From Streptomyces sp. NBC_00457 (lineage in GTDB: Bacteria; Actinomycetota; Actinomycetes; Streptomycetales; Streptomycetaceae): a stretch of 64,000 bases of DNA. The DNA lies in assembly GCF_036014015.1 (NCBI RefSeq), contig NZ_CP107905.1:1364001-1428000 (forward strand). Direction: 5' to 3'. A model generated the notes under the pieces. It ran no database searches. It had not been told where the DNA came from and saw only the letters and a list, made by a program, of their open reading frames with translations. This document shows positions 8,041-16,190 of this stretch, in pieces (the first letter of the stretch is position 1; every line of letters begins with the position of its first letter). A program made the translations under genes and the position numbers.

Positions 8041-10404
8041 ATGACTGAGTTCGACGCCGGACGGCACGTACTCCCGCGGCCTGACACCCGCCGACCGCTC
8101 ACCACCGCGATGGACGTCCACGACCAGAAGTCCCCCTTCACCCCGATCGGCCCGGTCCCCCCTCCCCCGGGCGCCCCGAACGTGGTGATCGTGCTGGTCG
8201 ACGACCTGGGATTCGGCACTTCCAGCGCTTTCGGCGGGCCCTGCGAGATGCCCGCCGCGGACCGGCTCGCCGAAGAGGGGCTGCGCTACACCCGCTTCCA
8301 TGTGACGGCCCTGTGCTCGCCGACCCGGCAGGCCCTGCTGACCGGACGCAACCACCACTCGGTCGGCATGGGCGGCACCACCGAGATGACCACCGCGGCC
8401 CCCGGCTACAACGGATTCCGGCCGCGCAGCGCCGCCACCATGGCCCAGATCCTCCAGGGCAACGGCTACAGCACGGCCGCCTTCGGCAAATGGCACCAGA
8501 CCCCGCCGCGGGAGATCAGCGCGGTCGGACCCTTCGACCGCTGGCCGACAGGCGAAGGCTTCGACACCTTCTACGGGTTCATGGGCGCCGAGATGAACCA
8601 CTGGTACCCGCTGCTGTACCAGGGCACGACCCCCGTCGAGCCGGACCGCCGGCCCGAGGACGGCTACCACCTCTCCGAGGACCTCGTCGACCACGCCATC
8701 GACTGGGTCCGCACCCAGCGCACCCTCACCCCGGGCCGCCCCTTCTTCACCTACCTCGCCCTCGGCGCCGCGCACGCACCCCTGCACGTCGGCCCGGAGT
8801 GGCAGGAGAAGTACCGCGGACGCTTCGACCACGGCTGGGACCGCCAGCGCGAGGCGACCCTGGAGCGGCAGAAGGAACTCGGCGTCGTACCCCCGGAGAC
8901 GGAACTCGCCCCCTGGGCCGAGGGCGTTCCCCACTGGAACGAACTCACCGACAACCAGCGCCAATTGTCGACCAGATTCATGGAGACCTTCGCCGGGTTC
9001 ACCGAACACGCCGATGTGCAGGTCGGCAGATTCCTCGACGCGCTGGAGGAACTGGGCGAGCTGGACAACACCCTGATCCTCTACATCCTCGGCGACAACG
9101 GCGCCTCCGGCGAGGGCGGCATCGAGGGGACGATCGTCGAACACCGGCTCGGGCACGGCATCGTGGACGACCCCGACGAGATGATCGAGCACCTCGACGA
9201 GATCGGCGGACCGTACAGCTACCCGATCGCCCCGGCAGGCTGGGCGCTGGCCCTCAACACCCCCTACCAGTGGACCAAGCAGGTGGCCTCGCACTTCGGC
9301 GGCACCCGGGACGGCATGATCCTGCACTGGCCCCGAGGGGTGCCCGACGGCGGCGGCCTGCGTCACCAGTTCTCGCACGTGATCGACGTACTGCCCACGA
9401 TCCTGGACTGTGCGGATATCCCGGCACCGTTCAGCGTCGACGGGGTGACCCAGCAGCCCCTGGAGGGGACGAGCATGTGGCGCACCCTCGCCGATCCGCG
9501 GGCGCCCGAGTTCCACCACACCCAGTACTTCGAGATGTGCGGCAACCGCGGCATCTACCACGAGGGCTGGATGGCGGTCACCCGGCACGGCATCCCCTGG
9601 GAGATGGTGGGAGACAAGAACCGGAGGTTCTCCGACGACGTCTGGGAGCTCTACGACCTGGACAAGGACTGGAGCCAGGCGCACGACCTCGCCTCCGAAC
9701 ACCCCGAGAAGCTGCGCCAGTTGCAGGACCTGTTCCTGATCGAAGCGGCCAAGTACCAGGTCTTCCCGCTGGACGACCGGGTCACCGAACGGGAGAACCC
9801 CGCCGTGGCGGGGCGCATCGATCTGCTGGGTGATCGCACGTCCGTGACCTACCGCGGCGGCATGCGGCGGTTCACGGAGGAGACCACACCCAACATCAAG
9901 AACCGCTCGCACAGCATCACCGCGGACATCGACGTCCCCGACGCGACGGCCGAGGGCGTGCTCATCGCGCAGGGCGGCCGGTTCGGCGGCTGGTCCCTGT
10001 ACGTCACCGGGGGCAGACCGGCGTACGTCTACAACTACTTCGGAATGAGCCTGTACACCGTGCGCGCCGACCAACCCCTGACACCGGGACGGCACGAGGT
10101 ACGGCTCGCCTTCGACTACGACGGCGGCGGACTCGGCAAGGGCGGGACCGCCGTGCTCCTGGTGGACGGCGAACGGCGGGCGACCGGACGCGTCGAGCGG
10201 ACCATCCCGTACTACTTCTCCTTCGACGAGACGCTCGACGTGGGAGTGGACCTCAGTACGCCGGTGACCGACGACTACCCCGTCCTCGACAACGAGTTCA
10301 CGGGCACCGTGCACACCGTACGCATCGACCTGGCCCCCGCCGCGGCCGGCGAACCGTCGGACTTCGACGGTGGGCTGCACCGGCGCGTCATGGGGGCCCA
10401 GTGA
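8041..10404 (+). CDS. Large cytosolic arylsulfatase (AtsA/AtsD type)
   Basis: Sulfatase of 787 residues, the same length as the mycobacterial AtsA/AtsD class. The N-terminal metal-binding pair VDDLGFG has Asp54-Asp55. The formylglycine site is CSPTR with Cys92, the residue that must be converted to formylglycine for activity, followed by GRNHHSVG. A later GDNGASGEGG motif belongs to the metal site, and the C-terminal third is the beta-rich domain of this class. There is no signal peptide. The start is ATG 8041 with GGAGAA upstream; ATG 8023 is an alternative. It is followed after 87 bases by a betaine-type binding lipoprotein, so a sulphated quaternary amine such as choline-O-sulphate is a possible substrate, but this is inference. 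Confidence 0.88.
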   Translation: MTEFDAGRHVLPRPDTRRPLTTAMDVHDQKSPFTPIGPVPPPPGAPNVVIVLVDDLGFGTSSAFGGPCEMPAADRLAEEGLRYTRFHVTALCSPTRQALLTGRNHHSVGMGGTTEMTTAAPGYNGFRPRSAATMAQILQGNGYSTAAFGKWHQTPPREISAVGPFDRWPTGEGFDTFYGFMGAEMNHWYPLLYQGTTPVEPDRRPEDGYHLSEDLVDHAIDWVRTQRTLTPGRPFFTYLALGAAHAPLHVGPEWQEKYRGRFDHGWDRQREATLERQKELGVVPPETELAPWAEGVPHWNELTDNQRQLSTRFMETFAGFTEHADVQVGRFLDALEELGELDNTLILYILGDNGASGEGGIEGTIVEHRLGHGIVDDPDEMIEHLDEIGGPYSYPIAPAGWALALNTPYQWTKQVASHFGGTRDGMILHWPRGVPDGGGLRHQFSHVIDVLPTILDCADIPAPFSVDGVTQQPLEGTSMWRTLADPRAPEFHHTQYFEMCGNRGIYHEGWMAVTRHGIPWEMVGDKNRRFSDDVWELYDLDKDWSQAHDLASEHPEKLRQLQDLFLIEAAKYQVFPLDDRVTERENPAVAGRIDLLGDRTSVTYRGGMRRFTEETTPNIKNRSHSITADIDVPDATAEGVLIAQGGRFGGWSLYVTGGRPAYVYNYFGMSLYTVRADQPLTPGRHEVRLAFDYDGGGLGKGGTAVLLVDGERRATGRVERTIPYYFSFDETLDVGVDLSTPVTDDYPVLDNEFTGTVHTVRIDLAPAAAGEPSDFDGGLHRRVMGAQ

Positions 10405-10491
10405 GCCGCTGTGCGCCCTGGACTCGACTCGATTCCTCACTCAGCCCTCAGCCCTCACCGCAACGCGCGGACGCGTAAGGAGCACGACACC

Positions 10492-11454
10492 ATGACACGA
10501 CACTGGAGAGCCGGCACGGCCGGACTGGCCGTCCTCGGCCTCACCCTCACCGCGTGCGGCGGGGCGAAGGTCGGCGGCGACAGCTCCTCGGCTTCCGACA
10601 GCTCGGGCAAGTGCGGCACGTTCAACCTCGCGGTCAACCCGTGGGTGGGCTACGAGGCGGACGCGGCGGTCATCGCGTACATCGCCGAAAAGGAACTCGG
10701 CTGCACGGTGGAGAAGAAGGACCTCAAGGCGGAGATCGGCTGGCAGGGGTTCGAGACGGGCGAGGTCGACGCCATCCTCGAGAACTGGGGCCACGAGGAC
10801 CTGAAGAAGAAGTACATCACCCAGCAGAAGACCGCCGTGGATCTCGGCTCGACCGGCAACAAGGGCATCATCGGCTGGTACCTCCCGCCGTGGATCGTGA
10901 AGAAGTACCCGGACATCACCGACTGGAAGAACCTCAACAAGTACGCCGCCAACTTCAAGACCTCCGAATCGGGCAGCAAGGGCCAGCTCCTCGACGGCGA
11001 CCCGTCGTACCAGACCAACGACGAGGCCCTGGTCAAGAACCTGAAGCTGGACTTCAAGGTGGTGTACGCGGGCAGCGAGACCGCGCTCATCCAGGCCTTC
11101 CGGGACGCCGAGAAGAACAAGAAATGGGTGATCGGCTACTTCTACGAGCCGCAGTGGTTCTTCTCGGAAGTACCCCTGGTCCACGTCGACTTGCCCAGGC
11201 ACACGGAGGGCTGTACCGCCGATCCGGCGAAGGTCGCCTGCGACTATCCCGTGTTCGACCTCGACAAGATCGTCAGCACGAAGTTCTCCGAGTCCGGCAG
11301 CCCGGCCTACGACCTGGTGAAGAACTTCAAATGGACCAACGACGACCAGAACACGGTGGCGAAATCCATAGCACTGGACAAGATGACACCGGAGGCGGCG
11401 GCGAAGAAGTGGGTGGACGCGAACCCCGACAAGGTCAAGGCGTGGCTCGGATAG
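10492..11454 (+). CDS. Glycine betaine/proline-type ABC substrate-binding lipoprotein (OpuAC/ProX-like)
   Basis: A 320-residue solute-binding lipoprotein. The signal peptide ends in lipobox LTAC with Cys22. The body has NPWVGYEADAAVIAY and GWQGFETGEVDAILENWGHE, typical of OpuAC-family binding proteins for glycine betaine, choline or proline betaine. The start is ATG 10492 with AAGGAG 11 bases upstream. No permease or ATPase follows, so it is an orphan here and must work with transporter parts encoded elsewhere. Its position in the locus suggests capture of the substrate of the oxidation module. Confidence 0.87.
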   Translation: MTRHWRAGTAGLAVLGLTLTACGGAKVGGDSSSASDSSGKCGTFNLAVNPWVGYEADAAVIAYIAEKELGCTVEKKDLKAEIGWQGFETGEVDAILENWGHEDLKKKYITQQKTAVDLGSTGNKGIIGWYLPPWIVKKYPDITDWKNLNKYAANFKTSESGSKGQLLDGDPSYQTNDEALVKNLKLDFKVVYAGSETALIQAFRDAEKNKKWVIGYFYEPQWFFSEVPLVHVDLPRHTEGCTADPAKVACDYPVFDLDKIVSTKFSESGSPAYDLVKNFKWTNDDQNTVAKSIALDKMTPEAAAKKWVDANPDKVKAWLG

Positions 11455-11497
11455 GCAGTGTGCCTATGTGGTGGTCTTCTGCGGTGGTCTTCTCAAT

Positions 11498-12289
11498 TCA
11501 TCGGCCGGCATCCTCGGGGGCGCCGATCCAGCGGCTGATCTCGATGTCGGCGGACGTGTCCCGCTGCAGCGTGGGCGCGATCACCAGTTCCTCGACGACC
11601 GTCCGCTGCGGGAGCGAGGCGCACAGCAGCACGGCTCGCGCCACGTCCTCCGGCTGCACCATGGCCGCCCGCTTCTCCTCGCTCGGCGGGGCGGCGCGGC
11701 TGTCCAGGATCGGTGTGTTCACCTCGCCGGGCAGGATGCAGGTGGCGCGGATGAGGTCGTTGCGGAAGGTGTTGTGCAGATACGTCATGAAGTTGCGCAC
11801 GCCCGCCTTGGCCGCGCCGTACGGTGCCCCGCCAAGGAGGGTGGGCCGCACCGCGGCGAGCGAGGACACCGTGATGATCGAGCCGCCGCCGCGCTCCAGC
11901 ATGTCCGGGAGCACGGCCTGGGTGAGCAGGTATACGGCGGTGAGGTTGACGCCCATGACGTGGTTCCACTCCTGCTCGCTGATCCAGCGGACGTCCAGGA
12001 CCTTGCTCGCGCCGCCCGCGTTGTTGACGAGGATGTCGACGGGCCCGGCCACCTCCCGCGTCCAGGCGACGAGTTCACGGACCTCGCCGGCGTTCTCGAC
12101 GTGCGTGGAGTGGGTGAAGACCGTGCCGCCGGCCTTCTCGATCACTGCGGCGACCTCGTCGAGGATGTGCTGCCTGCGTCCGACGAGGACCACCCTCGCC
12201 CCCTCCCCCGCCAGCACCAGCGCCGTTTCCCGGCCGATGCCGGTACCCGCGCCGGTGATCAGCGCGGTCTTTCCATCGAGGGTGCCCAT
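11498..12289 (-). CDS. SDR-family oxidoreductase
   Basis: Classical short-chain dehydrogenase of 263 residues. The NAD(P) motif TGAGTGIG is at about residues 12-19, NNAGG near 92, and the catalytic Ser with YGAAK near 155-160. The start ATG 12289 has GGGAGGG upstream. It is convergent with the binding-protein gene. The substrate cannot be read from sequence. Confidence 0.88.
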   Translation of the reverse strand: MGTLDGKTALITGAGTGIGRETALVLAGEGARVVLVGRRQHILDEVAAVIEKAGGTVFTHSTHVENAGEVRELVAWTREVAGPVDILVNNAGGASKVLDVRWISEQEWNHVMGVNLTAVYLLTQAVLPDMLERGGGSIITVSSLAAVRPTLLGGAPYGAAKAGVRNFMTYLHNTFRNDLIRATCILPGEVNTPILDSRAAPPSEEKRAAMVQPEDVARAVLLCASLPQRTVVEELVIAPTLQRDTSADIEISRWIGAPEDAGR

Positions 12290-12386
12290 CCGTCTCAGCC
12301 CTCCCAGCTGTGGGCGCGCCCTACGCCCTCAGGGGTGAGGATGCCCTCGCGAGGCCGGCGAGAACGGCTTCCCGGCGCTCGTCCGA

Positions 12387-12971
12387 CTAAGCCTTGATCG
12401 GTGCGGCCGACCTGGCGGCCTGCTCGATCTTCGCGCGGTAGGCGGCACGGGCTTCCTCGTCGATCTGTTGCTCGTGTTCGGCGCGCAACCCGGTCCGGCC
12501 GTCGATGCCCTCGCGCAGGATGTCGGCGTGCCCGGTATGCCGGATGACCTCGCCGAGGACGTGGACCATGACGGCGAACAGATTCGTGTTGAGGTAAGGC
12601 TCCGGCCACCAGGGCACGTGGCCGGGGGCGTCGAGGGGAAGCCCGTTGATCGTCGCGTCCGAGTGTTCCCACGTGCGCCGGTAGAACCCGATGATCTGGT
12701 CGCGGGTCTCGTCCTCGGTCGCCCACTGATCGCTGCCGTCGGAGTCCTGCCACTGGCACAGCGGTTCCGGCGAAGGGCGGTCGAAGACCTCGCCGAAGTA
12801 CCTGGCCTCAACGGTGGCCACGTGCTTGACCAGGCCGAGGAGGTTGGTCCCGGTCGCCGTCAACGGTCGGCGGGCGTCGTATTCGGACAAGCCGTCGAGT
12901 TTCCAGAGCAGCGCGTTTCGGTCCCGCCGCAGTCTCTGGTGCAGGTTGTCCTTCGCGAATTCATCGATCAT
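12387..12971 (-). CDS. DinB/DUF664-family protein
   Basis: A 194-residue four-helix-bundle protein of the DinB-like/DUF664 family, which often binds metal through spaced histidines. Visible features are RNALLWKLDGLSEYDARRPL, LLGLVKHVATVEARYFGEVF with the first His, and VMVHVLGEVIRHTGHADILRE carrying further His residues near the C-terminus. Either ATG 12971 or ATG 12989 could start it; neither has a strong ribosome site. The physiological role of this family in Streptomyces is unclear; thiol transfer or stress roles are possible. Confidence 0.8.
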   Translation of the reverse strand: MIDEFAKDNLHQRLRRDRNALLWKLDGLSEYDARRPLTATGTNLLGLVKHVATVEARYFGEVFDRPSPEPLCQWQDSDGSDQWATEDETRDQIIGFYRRTWEHSDATINGLPLDAPGHVPWWPEPYLNTNLFAVMVHVLGEVIRHTGHADILREGIDGRTGLRAEHEQQIDEEARAAYRAKIEQAARSAAPIKA

Positions 12972-13184
12972 GCGGCACGAGCCTGCCATGGGCTGCTCGC
13001 GGCCTCAAGATCCCGTACGTGGCCCGCAACGACCGGCAGAGCACAGGCGAGCGTAGAAGAGCCGCCGCGTCGTCCCCGGCCGTCTGCTCGAAGCAGGCTT
13101 CTCCTTCGACCACGACCGGTGGCCGGAGGCCGGAGGCCGCCGAAGACCTCGTGCGGCGCATCCGTGACACGGACCATGGGTCCG

Positions 13185-13475
13185 TCAAGTCGGCGTGCTG
13201 GCAATCCCACCGGAAGCAGCCGGATTCCCGATGCCCGAGAAGATGACTCCGGGTTCGGAGGGAGCCTGGTTGAGGACCCACAGACCGATCAGCGTGGCGA
13301 GCGTGAAGACGACCGCGATCAGCACGGCGAGGACGACCCGGCGACGCCGCTCCCGGCGCACCCAGTCGCCGCGAGCCGTCCGGTACGCGTCGGGCGCGGC
13401 CCGTACCCCACCGGCCAGCGCCTCCAGGGCTTCGCGCAGCTCTTGTTCCGTCCGGTCCGGAGAGGTGTCGTTCAT
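13185..13475 (-). CDS. Small single-pass membrane protein, possible anti-sigma partner
   Basis: A 96-residue protein with an acidic N-terminal half (SPDRTEQELREALEALAGG), a basic stretch RRERRRR, then one membrane segment VVLAVLIAVVFTLATLIGLWV at about residues 49-70 and a short outer tail. It overlaps the sigma-factor gene by 4 bases (ATGA), so the two are co-translated. The topology resembles minimal anti-sigma factors that hold SigE-type ECF factors at the membrane, but no zinc-binding HxxxCxxC motif is present. Confidence 0.65.
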   Translation of the reverse strand: MNDTSPDRTEQELREALEALAGGVRAAPDAYRTARGDWVRRERRRRVVLAVLIAVVFTLATLIGLWVLNQAPSEPGVIFSGIGNPAASGGIASTPT

Positions 13476-14128
13476 CGCCGGGCCTCCATCGCCTGGGTCA
13501 GGGCGGCGATGCCGCGTGCGGTGTGCGTCTTGACCGATCCGCAGGAGATGCCCATCGCGGCGGCTATCTCGCTCTCCTTCAGGCCGAGCCAGTGGCGCAG
13601 GACGAGCGCTTCGCGCTGCCGCGCGGGCAGTTGCTGAAGCGCGTCGATCAGTACGCGCTGGTCGTCGTGGAGCAGGGCGGTGCTCTCGGCGGAGGCCACG
13701 ACGTCGCTCGGCGGGTTCTCGACGTGCTTGCGCGCGACCTGCAGGTGCCGTATCCGCATCCGGGTCAGATTGCACACCGTGGAGCGCAGATACGCCTCCG
13801 CCGCCGCGGCGTCCCGCAGTCGGCGCCATTTTCGGTAGATCTGGTAGTAGGCCTCGGCCACGACGTTCTCCGGGTCGTCGGCTCCGAGCAGCACGGCCAG
13901 GCGCAGCATCGAGGAGTAGTGCACCTCGAAGAGCCGGGCCAGTGCGGCCTCCCGTTCCAGGTCGGCCGGATCGCCGACCGTAGGAGTGAGGGACGCTGCT
14001 TCGGGCGCCCCGGCGAGTCCGGACTCGCTTTCGAGGCCGATGCGTTCCGCGACCGCCGGCTGGACCGTTGCCGGCTGCGGGACGCGTGGCTCGGGGACGG
14101 CGGCGGGAGCCGCCTGCGCCACCGTCAT
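13472..14128 (-). CDS. ECF-type RNA polymerase sigma factor (SigE-like)
   Basis: A 218-residue sigma-70 family member. Region 2 is read in LARLFEVHYSSMLRLAVLLG and NVVAEAYYQIYRKWRRLRD, about residues 60-105. Region 4 is LPARQREALVLRHWLGLKES plus AAAMGISCGSVKTHTARGI, about 165-210. The first 55 residues are proline- and alanine-rich and not part of the family core. The start is ATG 14128, 20 bases after the symporter stop, and the 3' end overlaps the one-TM gene. This suggests symporter, sigma factor and partner share an mRNA. Confidence 0.87.
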   Translation of the reverse strand: MTVAQAAPAAVPEPRVPQPATVQPAVAERIGLESESGLAGAPEAASLTPTVGDPADLEREAALARLFEVHYSSMLRLAVLLGADDPENVVAEAYYQIYRKWRRLRDAAAAEAYLRSTVCNLTRMRIRHLQVARKHVENPPSDVVASAESTALLHDDQRVLIDALQQLPARQREALVLRHWLGLKESEIAAAMGISCGSVKTHTARGIAALTQAMEARR

Positions 14129-14148
14129 GCGGGTGTGCTGTCTGCGTC

Positions 14149-15711
14149 TCACGGGTTGGGAGCTCCCGTCTCGGGGTGGCGCCTGACGGTCAGGCGGGGC
14201 GGTAGGTCGGTGACGTCGGCGCCGCGCGGCACGCCGAGCCGTTCGAGGGCCGCGGTGCCGATCAGGGCGACGGCCAGATTGAGCACCAGGGCCGCGAGCC
14301 CGGCGTAGATCTCCAGCGGCCGGCTGCCGGAACCGAGGTCCACGATGGACGAGAACCCCTCGCGCACCACCAGGAACGTGCCGGCCGCCATGCCCACGGC
14401 CCACCCGGCCAGCAGCGCCCGCGGATGCAGCCGACTCGTGAACAGCCCGACCGCCACCGCGGGGAAGATCTGCAGAATCCATACGCCGCCGAGGAGTTGG
14501 AGGTTGATCGCGTCCTGGTCGCGCAGCCCGAACACGAACGCGACCGCCCCAACCTTCGCGGTGAGCGACACCGCTTTCGCGATGCGCACCTGCCGTTTGG
14601 GGGTGGCGGTCGGCTGGACGTACTCGACGTACACATTGCGTACGAAGCAGGTGGCGGCCGCGATCGACATCACGGCGGCCGGGACGAGCGCCCCCACGGT
14701 GATCGCGCCGAACACCAGCCCGGCCAGCGGTCCGGGCATCAACCGGTCGACCAGCATCGGCACGGCCGCCTCGGCACCGCCGTCCGGGGCCCGTACCCCC
14801 GCCGCGAGGGCCGCGATGCCGAGGAAGCCGAAGAGTGCGAGCAGGCCGGTCCAGGCAGGCAGCGCCACGGCGACCTTGCGCAGGGTGCGGGGGCTGTCGG
14901 CGGCGAAGCCCGCGGTCAGCACGTGCGGGTACATCAGCAGGGCCAGCGCGGAGCCGAGGGCGAGCGTGGCGTAGGCGGGCTGCTGCTCGGGGGAAAGGAG
15001 CAGCGCGGAGTGCGCCGCGTCCGTGCCGCCGAGCCGTCGTGCCGCCTGGTCGAAGAGCGGGCCGGGGCCGCCGAGCCGTTCGAGGACCAGCCAGCAGACC
15101 GCGGTGAGCGAGACGAAGACGGCCACCGCCTTGAGCGCGGAGATCACCGTGGGGGCGCGCAGCCCGTGCCGGTACGTCGCCACCGCGAGGCCCGCGAAGA
15201 GCGCCACCATCACCAGATCGCCGGCCGCACCGCGGGGATAGACGCCCCCGGCGGTGAGCACCGCGCGGATGCCCAGCAGCTGAAGCGCCAGGTACGGCAT
15301 CGTCGCGAGGATTCCGGTGAGCGCGACGACCAGGGCCAGCGGCGGCGAACCGTACCGTCCGCGTACGAAGTCACCGGCGGTCACATAGCCGTGGCGCCGG
15401 GCCACCGCCCACAAGCGTGTCAGCAGGACGAAGGCGAGCGGACAGACGATCACCGTGTACGGGACGGCGAAGAAGGCGGGCGCACCGTTCCCGTACGCCA
15501 GTCCGGGGACGGCCGTGAAGGTGTACGCGGTGAAGATCGTGCCGCCCAGCAGCAGCCAGGTCCACACCGGGCCCAGGCTCCGGTCGGCCAGCGCCCACCC
15601 CTCCAGGGACGGCAGCCGGTCGGTGGGGCGCAGCCGGCGCGCGGTGACGGCGAGCAGCGACGCTCCGCCTGTCACGGCGAGAAACGTCGCCGTCATGGCG
15701 CCATCCGCCAT
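14149..15711 (-). CDS. Sodium:solute symporter (SSS family)
   Basis: A 520-residue polytopic membrane protein of the SSS family with about 13 hydrophobic segments. N-terminal landmarks are WALADRSLGPVWTWLLLGG and YVTAGDFVRGRYGS, the latter typical of this family. It is related to monocarboxylate or amino-acid permeases such as MctP. The start ATG 15711 is preceded by AAGGACGG; ATG 15696 is an alternative. It is divergent from a DUF3311 gene, a partner usually found directly upstream in the same direction. The transported solute is not known. Confidence 0.87.
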   Translation of the reverse strand: MADGAMTATFLAVTGGASLLAVTARRLRPTDRLPSLEGWALADRSLGPVWTWLLLGGTIFTAYTFTAVPGLAYGNGAPAFFAVPYTVIVCPLAFVLLTRLWAVARRHGYVTAGDFVRGRYGSPPLALVVALTGILATMPYLALQLLGIRAVLTAGGVYPRGAAGDLVMVALFAGLAVATYRHGLRAPTVISALKAVAVFVSLTAVCWLVLERLGGPGPLFDQAARRLGGTDAAHSALLLSPEQQPAYATLALGSALALLMYPHVLTAGFAADSPRTLRKVAVALPAWTGLLALFGFLGIAALAAGVRAPDGGAEAAVPMLVDRLMPGPLAGLVFGAITVGALVPAAVMSIAAATCFVRNVYVEYVQPTATPKRQVRIAKAVSLTAKVGAVAFVFGLRDQDAINLQLLGGVWILQIFPAVAVGLFTSRLHPRALLAGWAVGMAAGTFLVVREGFSSIVDLGSGSRPLEIYAGLAALVLNLAVALIGTAALERLGVPRGADVTDLPPRLTVRRHPETGAPNP

Positions 15712-15879
15712 GGGTCACCGTCCTTGGTGTGCCTGTGCCTTCACCGGTTAGTTGCGCAGGCGGCTCGTTCGGATGACGGAGAACCGGCGGGAAATCTTCT
15801 GGACATTCGCTGTCAACCACTTCCGGCGGGTGGGCAACTCTTGCACAGACCGACAGCGAGCGGGAGAGGAGCACAGGTC

Positions 15880-16101
15880 ATGGCACCCACGGGTCAGCAC
15901 CGGCTACGGCGCGTCACGATCGCCGTACTGCTCCTCGCGCCCGCCGCGGGACTGCTGTGGGTTCCCTGGTACGCCGGTGAGAGCCCGCGGCTCGCCGGGA
16001 CGCCGTTCTTCTACTGGTACCAGCTCGCCTGGGTCCCCGGCTGCGGTCTGTGCCTGCTGGCCGCGTATGCGCTGAGCAGGCACGACCGCCACGACCCCTA
16101 G
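15880..16101 (+). CDS. DUF3311 small membrane protein
   Basis: A 73-residue protein with two membrane segments (VTIAVLLLAPAAGLLWVPWY and PFFYWYQLAWVPGCGLCLLAAY). DUF3311 members are nearly always encoded next to SSS-family symporters and may assist them. Here the symporter is divergent, 168 bases away. GAGAGGAG precedes ATG 15880. CstA follows 89 bases downstream, so this protein could instead act with that transporter. Confidence 0.78.
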   Translation: MAPTGQHRLRRVTIAVLLLAPAAGLLWVPWYAGESPRLAGTPFFYWYQLAWVPGCGLCLLAAYALSRHDRHDP

Positions 16102-16190
16102 TTCGTACGCATTCCGTAAGCATTCCGCCGCACCGCCGATTCGTACGCATCCGTACCACCACACCATCACCGTCGAGGTGAGGAGCCGCC

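Noticed and set aside
7912..10440. 842-codon minus-strand frame opposite the sulfatase
   Set aside because: The plus strand encodes a sulfatase with all key motifs; the opposite frame has no recognisable family.
13000..13184. Possible gene in the gap between the DinB-like and one-TM genes
   Set aside because: Both strands have open frames but neither shows a family, ribosome site or convincing composition.
16102..16150. TTCGTACGCAT repeated twice upstream of cstA
   Set aside because: Only an 11-base direct repeat; it could be an operator but nothing else supports it.
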